Shown piece by piece: positions 19,331 to 26,790 of a stretch of 36,137 nucleotides of DNA (position 1 is its first letter; each line of letters starts with the position of its first letter). Where the stretch lies: contig JAJRVF010000176.1 in assembly GCA_024277395.1 (NCBI GenBank), forward strand, positions 1 through 36,137, in the 5' to 3' direction. This DNA comes from Campylobacterales bacterium (GTDB lineage Bacteria; Campylobacterota; Campylobacteria; Campylobacterales; Sulfurimonadaceae). Position numbers and translations under genes: made by a program. The notes beneath the pieces were generated by a model, which saw only the letters and a program-made list of their open reading frames with translations, was not told the DNA's origin and did no database searches.

Positions 19331-21583
19331 TTAAAGAATTTCGCGATTCCCTTTGCTGTTGGGAGCAGACAGAACACCGCGTTGTTCTAACTGTTCAACA
19401 ATGTTAGCTGAACGGTTATACCCAATTTGGAGCTTTCGCTGCAAGTAGCTAATGGAGGTTTTTTTATCGGTCAATACCACATTTTTTGCCGCTTCATACA
19501 TAGGATCAAGTTCGCCCAAAGCTGCTCCGCCTCCTTCAGCAGAAGCACTTCCGTCATTCGGATCACTTAAAAAAGCATTGTTATATTGCGGTTCACGTTG
19601 CGCTTTGACAAATTCCACAATATGCTCTATTTCATCCTCGGAACTCCATGGTGCATGCAGCCGAATCAAGCCACTCACGCCCGGTGGTGTAAAAAGCATA
19701 TCGCCACGCCCCAAAAGCGATTCGGCACCCTGTGCATCTAAAATAATTTTACTGTCAACCTTCTGCCCTACTTTGTAACTAATACGCGAAGGGAGATTTG
19801 CTTTTATAAGTCCGGTAACAACATCAACACTTGGTCGCTGCGTTGCCACAATAAGGTGAATACCGCTCGCACGTGCCATCTGAGCCAAACGGGCAATCGA
19901 GAACTCCACATCTTTTCCGCTGGTCATCATAAGATCTGCGAGCTCATCAATAATCACGACAATATACGGCAGGGCTTCACCACCCTCTTTTTTAATTTCT
20001 TCATTATAGTTTTCAATATTTTTCGTACGACTCTCACTCATTAAAGCATAACGACGCTCCATCTCACCGACCATATTGCTTAGCGCGGCGATCGCCTGCT
20101 TGGCTTTGGTGATAACGGGAGTCAAAAGATGCGGAATATCATTATATATAGAAAACTCTAGCATCTTCGGATCAATCATCAGCAGACGCAATTGATCGGG
20201 AGAGTTTTTGTAGAGCAGACTTAAGATCATCGCATTTATACCTACGCTTTTACCACTACCCGTCGTTCCGGCGATTAGCAGATGCGGTAGTTTTTTCAAA
20301 TCAGTAATAAACGGTTTGCCGACAATATCTTTACCCAATGCAATCGTCAACGGTGAAGAGGCCTCTTTAAAAAGCTTGCTTTCAAAAATCTCTCGCAAGT
20401 AGATAGTCTCAACACTTTTATTGGGGATTTCTATGCCGACCACATCTTTACCCGGAATGGGTGCTTGAATACGTATGGTTTCTGCTTTAAGCGCCATGGC
20501 CAAATCATCTTGAAGATTTAAAATTTTAGAGACTTTGACATGGGCTGCCGGTTTAAATTCAAACGTTGAGACTACCGGACCCGCATAGGTGCGAATAACA
20601 TCGCCTTCAATCTTAAACTGTGCCAGCTTTTCGATGAGATGGCGGATTTTATCGTCAAGCTCTTTTTCATCAATGGCATTTTTTTGCTTGGGTGCTACGG
20701 CCAAAAAGTCCAGTTTTGGCAGTTTAAAGTTTTTGGGCTTTTCGGTTTTACCCTTGTCAATCTGCTCGAGAAGTTTTTTGTTCTCCTCAAGTTCTTCAAC
20801 AACAACAGCATGCTTACCCTCTTTCACTTTTTTTGCCAATGTCACTATAGTCGGCTTGTCGCTAGGGGCTTCTTGTGTTAAAGCGACAACAGCATCTTTC
20901 TGCGCAACAGAAGAAGATTCTATCTCTTTTTGAGATACTTTTCGATCCTCGTTCACCTCCGTTGCAGCTGCTGATAATGCGTTCTTGCGCGGTGTCGCCT
21001 GTTGTTTAGGCTCTGCTGGATGCTGCTTGACTACTGGGGGTCCAATCACCTCACGTGCTTCATCTTGGTTAAAAATAAATGCTTTCATTGGCTGCAATAG
21101 CTCATCTATGCCCTTGTCTACAATGAGTATAACAGACAAAGAGAGCGTCATTAACCAAACAACACCAACACCAAACAGACCGATATAAGGGGCAAGCATA
21201 TCAACAAAATTTCCGCCGAAACTGCCGCGCATTTCATTTTCTGCCACCATGGCTTGAAAAATAAGCAGCGAGAAAAAAAACAGAGCATAGGCAACCATCA
21301 GTTCAATACCTCTGCTGCTCACCATAGGATGACGGTAAAAATAATATAACGGAATAATTAAAACCAATAAATACACATAAGAAAGGGCACCGAATATTTG
21401 ATGATTGTATGATGCCACTAAAGAGCCAAAACTTCCAATAAGCTCAGCATCGGAAAGAATAGTAGCTACACCCAGGTATAAAAGCAGCCCTATTGTAATA
21501 ATAAAGAGTGTATCACGTAAAATGATATTTCCTTTGAAAAAGTAATAAAAAATAAATAAGAGTATATCAAAAAAGCTCCACAA
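19331..21583 (-). CDS. ftsK: DNA translocase FtsK
   Basis: It encodes the septal DNA pump that clears the division site and helps resolve chromosome dimers. The N-terminal part has four membrane segments (from LFIITIGLLLYLGVATIL to VGVVWLMTLSLSVILIV), then a charged linker (about 175-290). The RecA-like motor follows, with Walker A LLIAGTTGSGKSVGINA (about 436-452) and Walker B YIVVIIDELADLMM. The gamma winged-helix (TSISYLQRKLQIGYNRSANIVEQLEQRGVL) reads KOPS in characterised homologues. The ORF-track start (TTG, 21583) lies in the loop of the flgL terminator and has no Shine-Dalgarno. A better-supported start is the AUU at 21523, preceded by AAAGGA with 6-nt spacing and by an extended -10 at 21561-21569; this would give about 730 residues. 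Confidence 0.96.
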   Translation of the reverse strand: MWSFFDILLFIFYYFFKGNIILRDTLFIITIGLLLYLGVATILSDAELIGSFGSLVASYNHQIFGALSYVYLLVLIIPLYYFYRHPMVSSRGIELMVAYALFFFSLLIFQAMVAENEMRGSFGGNFVDMLAPYIGLFGVGVVWLMTLSLSVILIVDKGIDELLQPMKAFIFNQDEAREVIGPPVVKQHPAEPKQQATPRKNALSAAATEVNEDRKVSQKEIESSSVAQKDAVVALTQEAPSDKPTIVTLAKKVKEGKHAVVVEELEENKKLLEQIDKGKTEKPKNFKLPKLDFLAVAPKQKNAIDEKELDDKIRHLIEKLAQFKIEGDVIRTYAGPVVSTFEFKPAAHVKVSKILNLQDDLAMALKAETIRIQAPIPGKDVVGIEIPNKSVETIYLREIFESKLFKEASSPLTIALGKDIVGKPFITDLKKLPHLLIAGTTGSGKSVGINAMILSLLYKNSPDQLRLLMIDPKMLEFSIYNDIPHLLTPVITKAKQAIAALSNMVGEMERRYALMSESRTKNIENYNEEIKKEGGEALPYIVVIIDELADLMMTSGKDVEFSIARLAQMARASGIHLIVATQRPSVDVVTGLIKANLPSRISYKVGQKVDSKIILDAQGAESLLGRGDMLFTPPGVSGLIRLHAPWSSEDEIEHIVEFVKAQREPQYNNAFLSDPNDGSASAEGGGAALGELDPMYEAAKNVVLTDKKTSISYLQRKLQIGYNRSANIVEQLEQRGVLSAPNSKGNREIL
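21561..21569 (-). promoter_or_regulatory. Candidate ftsK promoter, extended -10
   Basis: TGATATACT on the minus strand sits just past the flgL terminator stem. It would start transcription near 21554, downstream of the annotated TTG start. That supports initiation at 21523, preceded by AAAGGA (21530-21535). Confidence 0.4.
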
Positions 21584-21598
21584 TCAGGAGTTTTTTGA
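21567..21598 (-). terminator. Terminator of flgL
   Basis: On the minus strand TCAAAAAACTCC, a 7-nt loop and GGAGCTTTTTTGA form a 12-bp stem with one bulged C and a T6 tract. It starts 8 nt past the flgL stop. The A-run on the other side makes it structurally bidirectional. Confidence 0.75.
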
Positions 21599-21605
21599 CA
21601 AATTT

Positions 21606-23492
21606 TTAGAGATAATTTACTAAAGAGAGTTGAGAAATTTTAGAAACGGTCGAAAGTGTCGCCTGCTGATTGAGCTTGAGTTGTTCCAGACGCAAATAAG
21701 CTTCTGCAATATCAGTATCAATTACTTCAGAACGCAGGGTTTGCGTACTGACAAGCAGCATCTGTGTTCGTTCTTGAGCATTAGTAAGTGTATTGGAGTG
21801 TGCTCCCGATTCTGTCTGCATCCGAATCGTATGGTCTAAAAGATCATCAAGCATACTCAAGGCATTGGAAATACCGTTGTTTCTCGGATTATCTGCATTG
21901 CCGTCAGGATACCCCCGTGCCTCTTTTACTGCAAAAATCGCCTCATCAATAACACCGAAAAAATCGGTTTTTGGATCACGAACACTCAGCGCATTATTTG
22001 TATTAAATGTTGCCATAGCACCGTTGGTGTTCGTAAAATCATCACTGTTGTTGTCATACATAGCAATATTGGCCTGTGTAACTATATTATTCTTGTCAAC
22101 AAACTCAATACGCCCGTCTGTTGTCAGATTGACACTGGAATTGACATTAGATGCCTCGATGGCAGCACGATAAGAGGCATCATTGTCTGTTGGCACATTA
22201 TTGTTCATTGCCATATTAATAACATCGAGCAGTTGTCGGTAGGTCATATCGGCACCATCGGTATCGGCTCCGGCACCATTGGCAATATTGTAACTGTAAT
22301 CACCGCTTACCGTGGCCGGAGAACCAAAGCCAATATCAATATTAAAGGCACTTCCGTCAATACGATTGCCTTCAATATGCAATGTTGAGGAGAGGTTTGA
22401 AAAAACATCTGCCAGCTTTGTCTCGTCAACGGCAATACCATTGTTGGATGAGATGATTTGAGATACATTGGATGTCACACTTGCCCCATCCTGTGCGAAC
22501 AGCGTTCTGTCATAAATGGCAGCTTCAGTACCTGTTGCTGTAGCGGAGGGCGCCAAAGCGCTTTTATTAAATTCTTTAATAGTGCCGCCGAGCGTATCAA
22601 TATCGGTAGCTGTAGCCCCCGTATTGCCAACAATATGAAAATCCAATTTACTCGAACCTGTTGCTTTGTCTTTAATAGTGATATAACCGTTATTCATGCT
22701 TACGTCAACTCTGTCTCCGTAGGCATTGGCAATACCCCTTAGCAGATCATCTACCGTATCGGTGTCGTTAAGAGTAATAATCTCTTTAAATGTACTGCCG
22801 TCACTTTGCGTGCCGCGGATGTAGAAATTTTGAACCCCGCTGTTGCCACCCATTAAATCCAATATGGTGTCATTTGCCGTTATGGCCTGTGCTGTTGTTG
22901 CATGAATTGACTTTATGTTGGTACTCACCTCTCTATGCACACTTCCCTCATTGCCAAAAAAAAGATCTTGCCCCGTAATATTATATTTTTGCTGAACACC
23001 ATTGCCAAAAAATGCATTCATATCACCATCATTGCCTCGGTAGCTTCCGTCCGAATCAATAGGCTTGACACCGGTGTTGGTTCCGGAAAAAAGATACTTG
23101 CCGTCAATGGAAGTATTGGCAAGGCTCATTAAGTTTGTCTTCATCCCTTCAAGTTCAGCAGCCAAAGCATAATAGCTCTCCGCAGCATTCGTCTCATTGG
23201 CTGCAGCGAGCAATGTGGTTCGAAACGAACGCAATATATGCTCCATCTCACCAATAGTACTGTCAGTTTGGGTGCTGAATTTATAGGCTGCTTGAGAACT
23301 GTCGCGAACTTGGGTCAGGGTTGCAACTTCATCATCGAGTCGAAGTGTTTTTGAAAAAATTTCAGAATCTTCATGAGCATACTGAATGGTACGTCCTGAA
23401 GAGATTTGACGATTCACATCAAAAAGCTCTTTATTGAGTTGTGTATTGCTGGTGTCTATATTTTTATAGTACATTCCACTCGTAATTCGCAC
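21606..23492 (-). CDS. flgL: Flagellar hook-associated protein 3 (FlgL) with large central insertion
   Basis: It encodes the second junction protein between hook and filament. The flagellin-like D0/D1 ends are clear: MRITSGMYYKNIDTSNTQLNKELFDVNRQISSG at the N-terminus, and SEVIDTDIAEAYLRLEQLKLNQQATLSTVSKISQLSLVNYL at the C-terminus. At 628 residues it is about twice the enterobacterial FlgL (~317). The extra length is a Thr/Asp/Asn-rich central region (about 170-500) expected to form surface domains, as is usual in this phylum. The start is GTG (23492), supported by a strong GGAGGTG Shine-Dalgarno 5 nt upstream. A sigma-28-like promoter lies about 40 nt upstream and a strong terminator follows. 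Confidence 0.92.
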   Translation of the reverse strand: MRITSGMYYKNIDTSNTQLNKELFDVNRQISSGRTIQYAHEDSEIFSKTLRLDDEVATLTQVRDSSQAAYKFSTQTDSTIGEMEHILRSFRTTLLAAANETNAAESYYALAAELEGMKTNLMSLANTSIDGKYLFSGTNTGVKPIDSDGSYRGNDGDMNAFFGNGVQQKYNITGQDLFFGNEGSVHREVSTNIKSIHATTAQAITANDTILDLMGGNSGVQNFYIRGTQSDGSTFKEIITLNDTDTVDDLLRGIANAYGDRVDVSMNNGYITIKDKATGSSKLDFHIVGNTGATATDIDTLGGTIKEFNKSALAPSATATGTEAAIYDRTLFAQDGASVTSNVSQIISSNNGIAVDETKLADVFSNLSSTLHIEGNRIDGSAFNIDIGFGSPATVSGDYSYNIANGAGADTDGADMTYRQLLDVINMAMNNNVPTDNDASYRAAIEASNVNSSVNLTTDGRIEFVDKNNIVTQANIAMYDNNSDDFTNTNGAMATFNTNNALSVRDPKTDFFGVIDEAIFAVKEARGYPDGNADNPRNNGISNALSMLDDLLDHTIRMQTESGAHSNTLTNAQERTQMLLVSTQTLRSEVIDTDIAEAYLRLEQLKLNQQATLSTVSKISQLSLVNYL

Positions 23493-23531
23493 AAAGCACC
23501 TCCACTCTATAGCTTGTTGGTCTTAACAGTA

Positions 23532-23558
23532 CTATCGACACAACACTAAAAATATTTA
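23532..23558 (-). promoter_or_regulatory. Sigma-28 (FliA)-like promoter of flgL
   Basis: On the minus strand TAAA-N15-GTCGATAG matches the FliA consensus TAAA-N15-GCCGATAA in spacing, in the whole -35 and at 6 of 8 -10 positions. It predicts a start about 30 nt before the flgL GTG. The -35 end overlaps a TTTACATGTA copy (23555-23564). Confidence 0.6.
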
Positions 23559-23615
23559 CATGTATTTACAAGAGTTTAAGAAAAAAACAACTATGATGTC
23601 ACTCCCCGTTCATAT

Positions 23616-23702
23616 GCCAGTATGGTGAAATTGGTAGACACGTCGGATTCAAAATCCGATGGCTTCACGGCCGTGGCGGTTCGAGTCCGCCTACTGGTAC
23701 CA
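23616..23702 (+). tRNA. tRNA-Leu (CAA)
   Basis: This 87-nt class II tRNA has acceptor GCCAGTA pairing with TACTGGT (one G-U), discriminator A and an encoded CCA. The D-loop region TGGTGAAATTGGTAGACA is characteristic of leucine tRNA. The anticodon stem TCGGA/TCCGA encloses TTCAAAA, giving anticodon CAA (reads UUG). A long variable arm and the T-arm GGCGGTTCGAGTCCGCC follow. A T7 run just past the CCA may serve as terminator. The gene is followed by galU on the same strand with its own promoter. Confidence 0.97.
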
Positions 23703-23721
23703 CTCTTTTTTTATTAATACA

Positions 23722-23730
23722 TGATATAAT
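23722..23730 (+). promoter_or_regulatory. galU promoter, extended -10
   Basis: TGATATAAT is identical to the acnB extended -10. It lies 26 nt before the galU ATG, leaving a leader of about 20 nt that contains the AGGAGA RBS. Confidence 0.55.
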
Positions 23731-23756
23731 CCCATCCAAATATAACAGGAGATTGT

Positions 23757-24593
23757 ATGATTCAAAAATGTTTATTCCCTGCTGCAGGCTACGGAACACG
23801 ATTTTTGCCCGCAACCAAGGCAATGCCTAAAGAGATGCTTCCCATTTTAACCAAGCCGCTTATCCAGTACGGCGTTGAAGAGGCAATGAATGCCGGGTGT
23901 AATGTTATGGCAGTGATTACGGGACGGGGAAAACGTGCTATCACCGATCATTTCGACATCTCTTATGAGTTGGAACATCAAATTCAAAACTCCTCCAAAG
24001 AGGTGCTGCTTCAAGAGATTCGCCATATTATTGCCAATTGCACCTTTACCTACACACGGCAAAATGAGATGAAGGGACTTGGTGACGCTATTCTTAAAGG
24101 CAATGTACTTGTAGGCAAGCAAGACCCGTTTGCCGTTATTCTAGCTGATGATTTGTGCGTAAATCCTGACGGTGACGGTGTCTTACGCCAGATGATTGAT
24201 CTGTATAATAAATACAGATGCTGTATTGTTGCTATTATGGAAGTTCCCAAGGACGAGATTCATAAATACGGTGTTATTGAAGGAAGCGTACTTGAAGAGG
24301 ATGTTTTTGTAGTCTCCAATATGGTTGAAAAGCCTGACAACGAGAGCGCTCCTTCAAATTTTGCCATTATTGGGCGCTATATTCTAACGCCCGATATTTT
24401 TACCGTGCTTCAAAAAACCAAGCCGGGGAAAAACGGAGAACTCCAAATCACCGATGCACTGTGCGAACAGGCAAAAAAAGGGATGGTGCTCGCTTACAAG
24501 TTTCAAGGAAAACGTTTTGACTGCGGCAGTGTTGAAGGTTTTGTTGAGGCAACCAACTATTTCTTTGAGAAAGAAAACGCTACTGCACCCTAG
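23757..24593 (+). CDS. galU: UTP-glucose-1-phosphate uridylyltransferase
   Basis: It makes UDP-glucose from UTP and glucose-1-phosphate for lipopolysaccharide, capsule or glycan synthesis. At 278 residues it is the usual GalU length. The nucleotidyltransferase signature LFPAAGYGTRFLPATKAMPKEMLP is at residues 5-28. FAVILADDLCVN holds the metal-binding aspartates, and VVSNMVEKPDNESAPSNFAIIGRYIL is the sugar-binding block. FDCGSVEGFVEATNYF near the end is also diagnostic. The ATG has AGGAGA 6 nt upstream. The last 14 bases overlap the 3' end of the convergent GMC gene. Confidence 0.97.
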   Translation: MIQKCLFPAAGYGTRFLPATKAMPKEMLPILTKPLIQYGVEEAMNAGCNVMAVITGRGKRAITDHFDISYELEHQIQNSSKEVLLQEIRHIIANCTFTYTRQNEMKGLGDAILKGNVLVGKQDPFAVILADDLCVNPDGDGVLRQMIDLYNKYRCCIVAIMEVPKDEIHKYGVIEGSVLEEDVFVVSNMVEKPDNESAPSNFAIIGRYILTPDIFTVLQKTKPGKNGELQITDALCEQAKKGMVLAYKFQGKRFDCGSVEGFVEATNYFFEKENATAP

Positions 24594-26250
24594 CTCTTTT
24601 TAAATGCCGGTGTATTGCTTCGGCTACCCGAAACGCATTGGCATAAATAGTCCATGTATAGGGCACACTGCCTCCTGTAGGCATAAAACTGGCATCGGTG
24701 ACATACAGATTTTCAAGCTCATGCGCCTTGCAGTTAACATCAAGTACCGAGGTGTTTGCATCATCTCCAAAACGGCATCCGCCCGCAACCAAATTGGGTG
24801 GCGGTGAAGAAGAGATTGAGTAAGATATATCAACGGCACCCATCTTCTGTAAAACAGTGACTGCTTTCTTTGCAAGATATTCACCCACTATAAGATCATC
24901 TTTATGGGCATTCAAATGAATCACACCCACGGGTATACCATACTTGTCTTTTACCTTATCATCAACGCTAACATAACAATCATCCGTAGGCAACCAGTCA
25001 TTGAAAACTTCAAAAGTCAGAACCCGTGATGCCGTTACTGCTTTATAAATCTTGTCTTGCAGTGCTACTCCCCATAATATCTTACCCGTGTCATCATAAA
25101 ACTGTCGTGTTGTACGAGAGATAATATTGGCATGTTCAAAAAGAAAATCAATGGTGCCTCCTTTTCGTTTTACACCCTCTTCACGGTACTCATACCAGTC
25201 TTGCAGCGAGCGGTTAAAAAAGAGTCCGGGCTGCATCAGCTCTTCTTGCTGCTGTCTGCTTAATGATTCAAAAATAAAACGCCCTTCCCCTGCACCGCCG
25301 GCAGAAAAAATTAAATTTTTTCCGACTTGACCGGCGTTATTGGCCATCCCATTAGGAAAATATCTGTTTCTTGAATTCAGAAGCAGTCGGCTGCTTTCTA
25401 TAGCTTGTGCCGCGACTACAAATATGGCAGCGGCAACATAATGACTTTTAAATTTTTTATCATAATAATAGACTCCGGTGATTTTTGTTTTATTGCTCTC
25501 AAGCTTATAGACAAAAACTTCACTGAGTATCTGTGCTTTGCATTGATTCAGAAGCGCCGCTCTGGCACTTCCCTTTGCTCCCGTAGCACATCCGTAACTA
25601 CCGCAAAAATTAGAATACGAACAGGCGTGACGCTTTAGCGCATCGACAGGAAGAATGGCACGAGGTGTCGGTATGCTATGATAACCTAAATTTTTACATG
25701 CAATATCAAACCATCGTGTCACCTTATTTTCTTCCAGACGTCGGTACGGAAAATTCTTGCTCGAACGCGGTTCGGCAAATGGATGCTTGACAACACTGCC
25801 CGAAACCCCAACAACTTTTTCTACTTTATCATAATAAGGCTCCAATAGGTCATAATCAATCGGCCAATCAGCAACATTGGCACCTTTAATATCACCAAAG
25901 ACTGTTCTAAGTTTAAAATCGTTAGGTTTCATACGATGGAAATATCCGCTCATTAAATTCGATGATCCGCCCACCATGGAACCATTCCAAAAGCTCCAGT
26001 TATACTCACTGCCAACATAACGTTTTGTAGTACCATCTTCAAGTCGCTCATTAATAACATGTTGCTCATCTTTAAGCAGTGGCGTGTAGAGGTTGCGACG
26101 ACTTACTGCCACTTCATCTTTGGTAAAATCGTCTTCGTTATACCAAGGACCTTTCTCCAAAACAATCACTTTAAATCCGGCGTTAGAGAGATCATGGGCA
26201 ACGGGAGCCGCACCGGCACCACTGCCGATAATGCAGACATCATAAATCAT
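24580..26250 (-). CDS. GMC-family FAD-dependent oxidoreductase (gluconate 2-dehydrogenase large-subunit-like)
   Basis: It is a flavoprotein of the glucose-methanol-choline family, which oxidises alcohols, sugars or sugar acids. The FAD-binding fold opens with YDVCIIGSGAGAAPVAHDLSNAG and VIVLEKGPWY. A cysteine-rich stretch HACSYSNFCGSYGCATGAKGSAR (about residues 205-227) and the closing LYVTDASFMPTGGSVPYTWTIYANAFRVAEAI are typical of the gluconate-dehydrogenase branch. The ORF track starts 16 codons too early: the ATG at 26250 overlaps the stop of the upstream subunit (ATGA), has AAGG 8 nt before it, and starts at the FAD motif (556 residues). The substrate is unknown. No cytochrome c subunit, the third part of known gluconate dehydrogenases, is adjacent. 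Confidence 0.88.
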   Translation of the reverse strand: MIYDVCIIGSGAGAAPVAHDLSNAGFKVIVLEKGPWYNEDDFTKDEVAVSRRNLYTPLLKDEQHVINERLEDGTTKRYVGSEYNWSFWNGSMVGGSSNLMSGYFHRMKPNDFKLRTVFGDIKGANVADWPIDYDLLEPYYDKVEKVVGVSGSVVKHPFAEPRSSKNFPYRRLEENKVTRWFDIACKNLGYHSIPTPRAILPVDALKRHACSYSNFCGSYGCATGAKGSARAALLNQCKAQILSEVFVYKLESNKTKITGVYYYDKKFKSHYVAAAIFVVAAQAIESSRLLLNSRNRYFPNGMANNAGQVGKNLIFSAGGAGEGRFIFESLSRQQQEELMQPGLFFNRSLQDWYEYREEGVKRKGGTIDFLFEHANIISRTTRQFYDDTGKILWGVALQDKIYKAVTASRVLTFEVFNDWLPTDDCYVSVDDKVKDKYGIPVGVIHLNAHKDDLIVGEYLAKKAVTVLQKMGAVDISYSISSSPPPNLVAGGCRFGDDANTSVLDVNCKAHELENLYVTDASFMPTGGSVPYTWTIYANAFRVAEAIHRHLKRARVQ

Positions 26251-26747
26251 ACCAGTGCCTTTGAGGGACGCGGTTTTCCCGGGGTATGATGCAACCACTT
26301 CCAGCCAACTTCTCCAATATTTCCACCATAAACCGGATCACAAAGCATCGCTTCCATAATATAGGTCAACAACGTCGCTATCCAGCGCTCTCCCCACGAC
26401 TCTTTTGAAATACGTTGCAATAACGCCTGGCGCTGTGACGCATTCAAAGCGGTATAGCTCTTGTGATATTGTTCTTGAGAAGTTTCATTAAGCCATCGTT
26501 CACCGTTGCGAATAAATGCTTTGTGCTCTTGTGTTACCCGCGTTTCACGCATAACGCGCTTTAGGTATGTCGTAGCAGCAATCTCTTTAAGAGTCGGTAC
26601 CCCTGAAGATGCAGGAAACAAATCATGCTGCACCTGCGCGATGGTTTGCCATAACAGCGCATCGCCATGCAAGCGTTTCGGCAACACCAACGAGGCTGCC
26701 AACAACACAAGATGCTTCAATAAAAGACGTTTTGAAGATAAAAACAT
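26247..26747 (-). CDS. Gluconate 2-dehydrogenase subunit 3-like protein
   Basis: This 166-residue protein resembles the small subunit that accompanies GMC gluconate dehydrogenases. The diagnostic end is DPVYGGNIGEVGWKWLHHTPGKPRP. The N-terminus SSKRLLLKHLVLLAASLVLP looks like a Tat signal in which Lys-Arg replaces the twin arginines; in known systems this subunit carries the folded flavoprotein through Tat. The gene precedes and overlaps the GMC gene by 4 nt (ATGA). The ATG has no convincing Shine-Dalgarno and sits within one arm of a hairpin that also looks like the nhaA terminator, so expression may depend on that structure. Confidence 0.82.
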   Translation of the reverse strand: MFLSSKRLLLKHLVLLAASLVLPKRLHGDALLWQTIAQVQHDLFPASSGVPTLKEIAATTYLKRVMRETRVTQEHKAFIRNGERWLNETSQEQYHKSYTALNASQRQALLQRISKESWGERWIATLLTYIMEAMLCDPVYGGNIGEVGWKWLHHTPGKPRPSKALV

Positions 26748-26768
26748 AGCACATTGTACTATGTTTTT
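26740..26768 (-). terminator. Hairpin after nhaA, overlapping the next start codon
   Basis: AAAAACATAG and CTATGTTTTT form a perfect 10-bp inverted repeat with a 9-nt loop, 22 nt past the nhaA stop. On the minus strand it ends in TTTTT, so it fits a rho-independent terminator. The distal arm contains the ATG of the subunit-3 gene, so it could also sequester that start. Confidence 0.6.
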
Positions 26769-26790
26769 GTCAACGATCCGCTACGACACT

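Noticed and set aside
23616-23756. tRNA-Leu as an integration site for a mobile element
   Set aside because: There is no integrase, no repeat of the tRNA 3' end elsewhere in the window, and the flanking genes are ordinary chromosomal genes.
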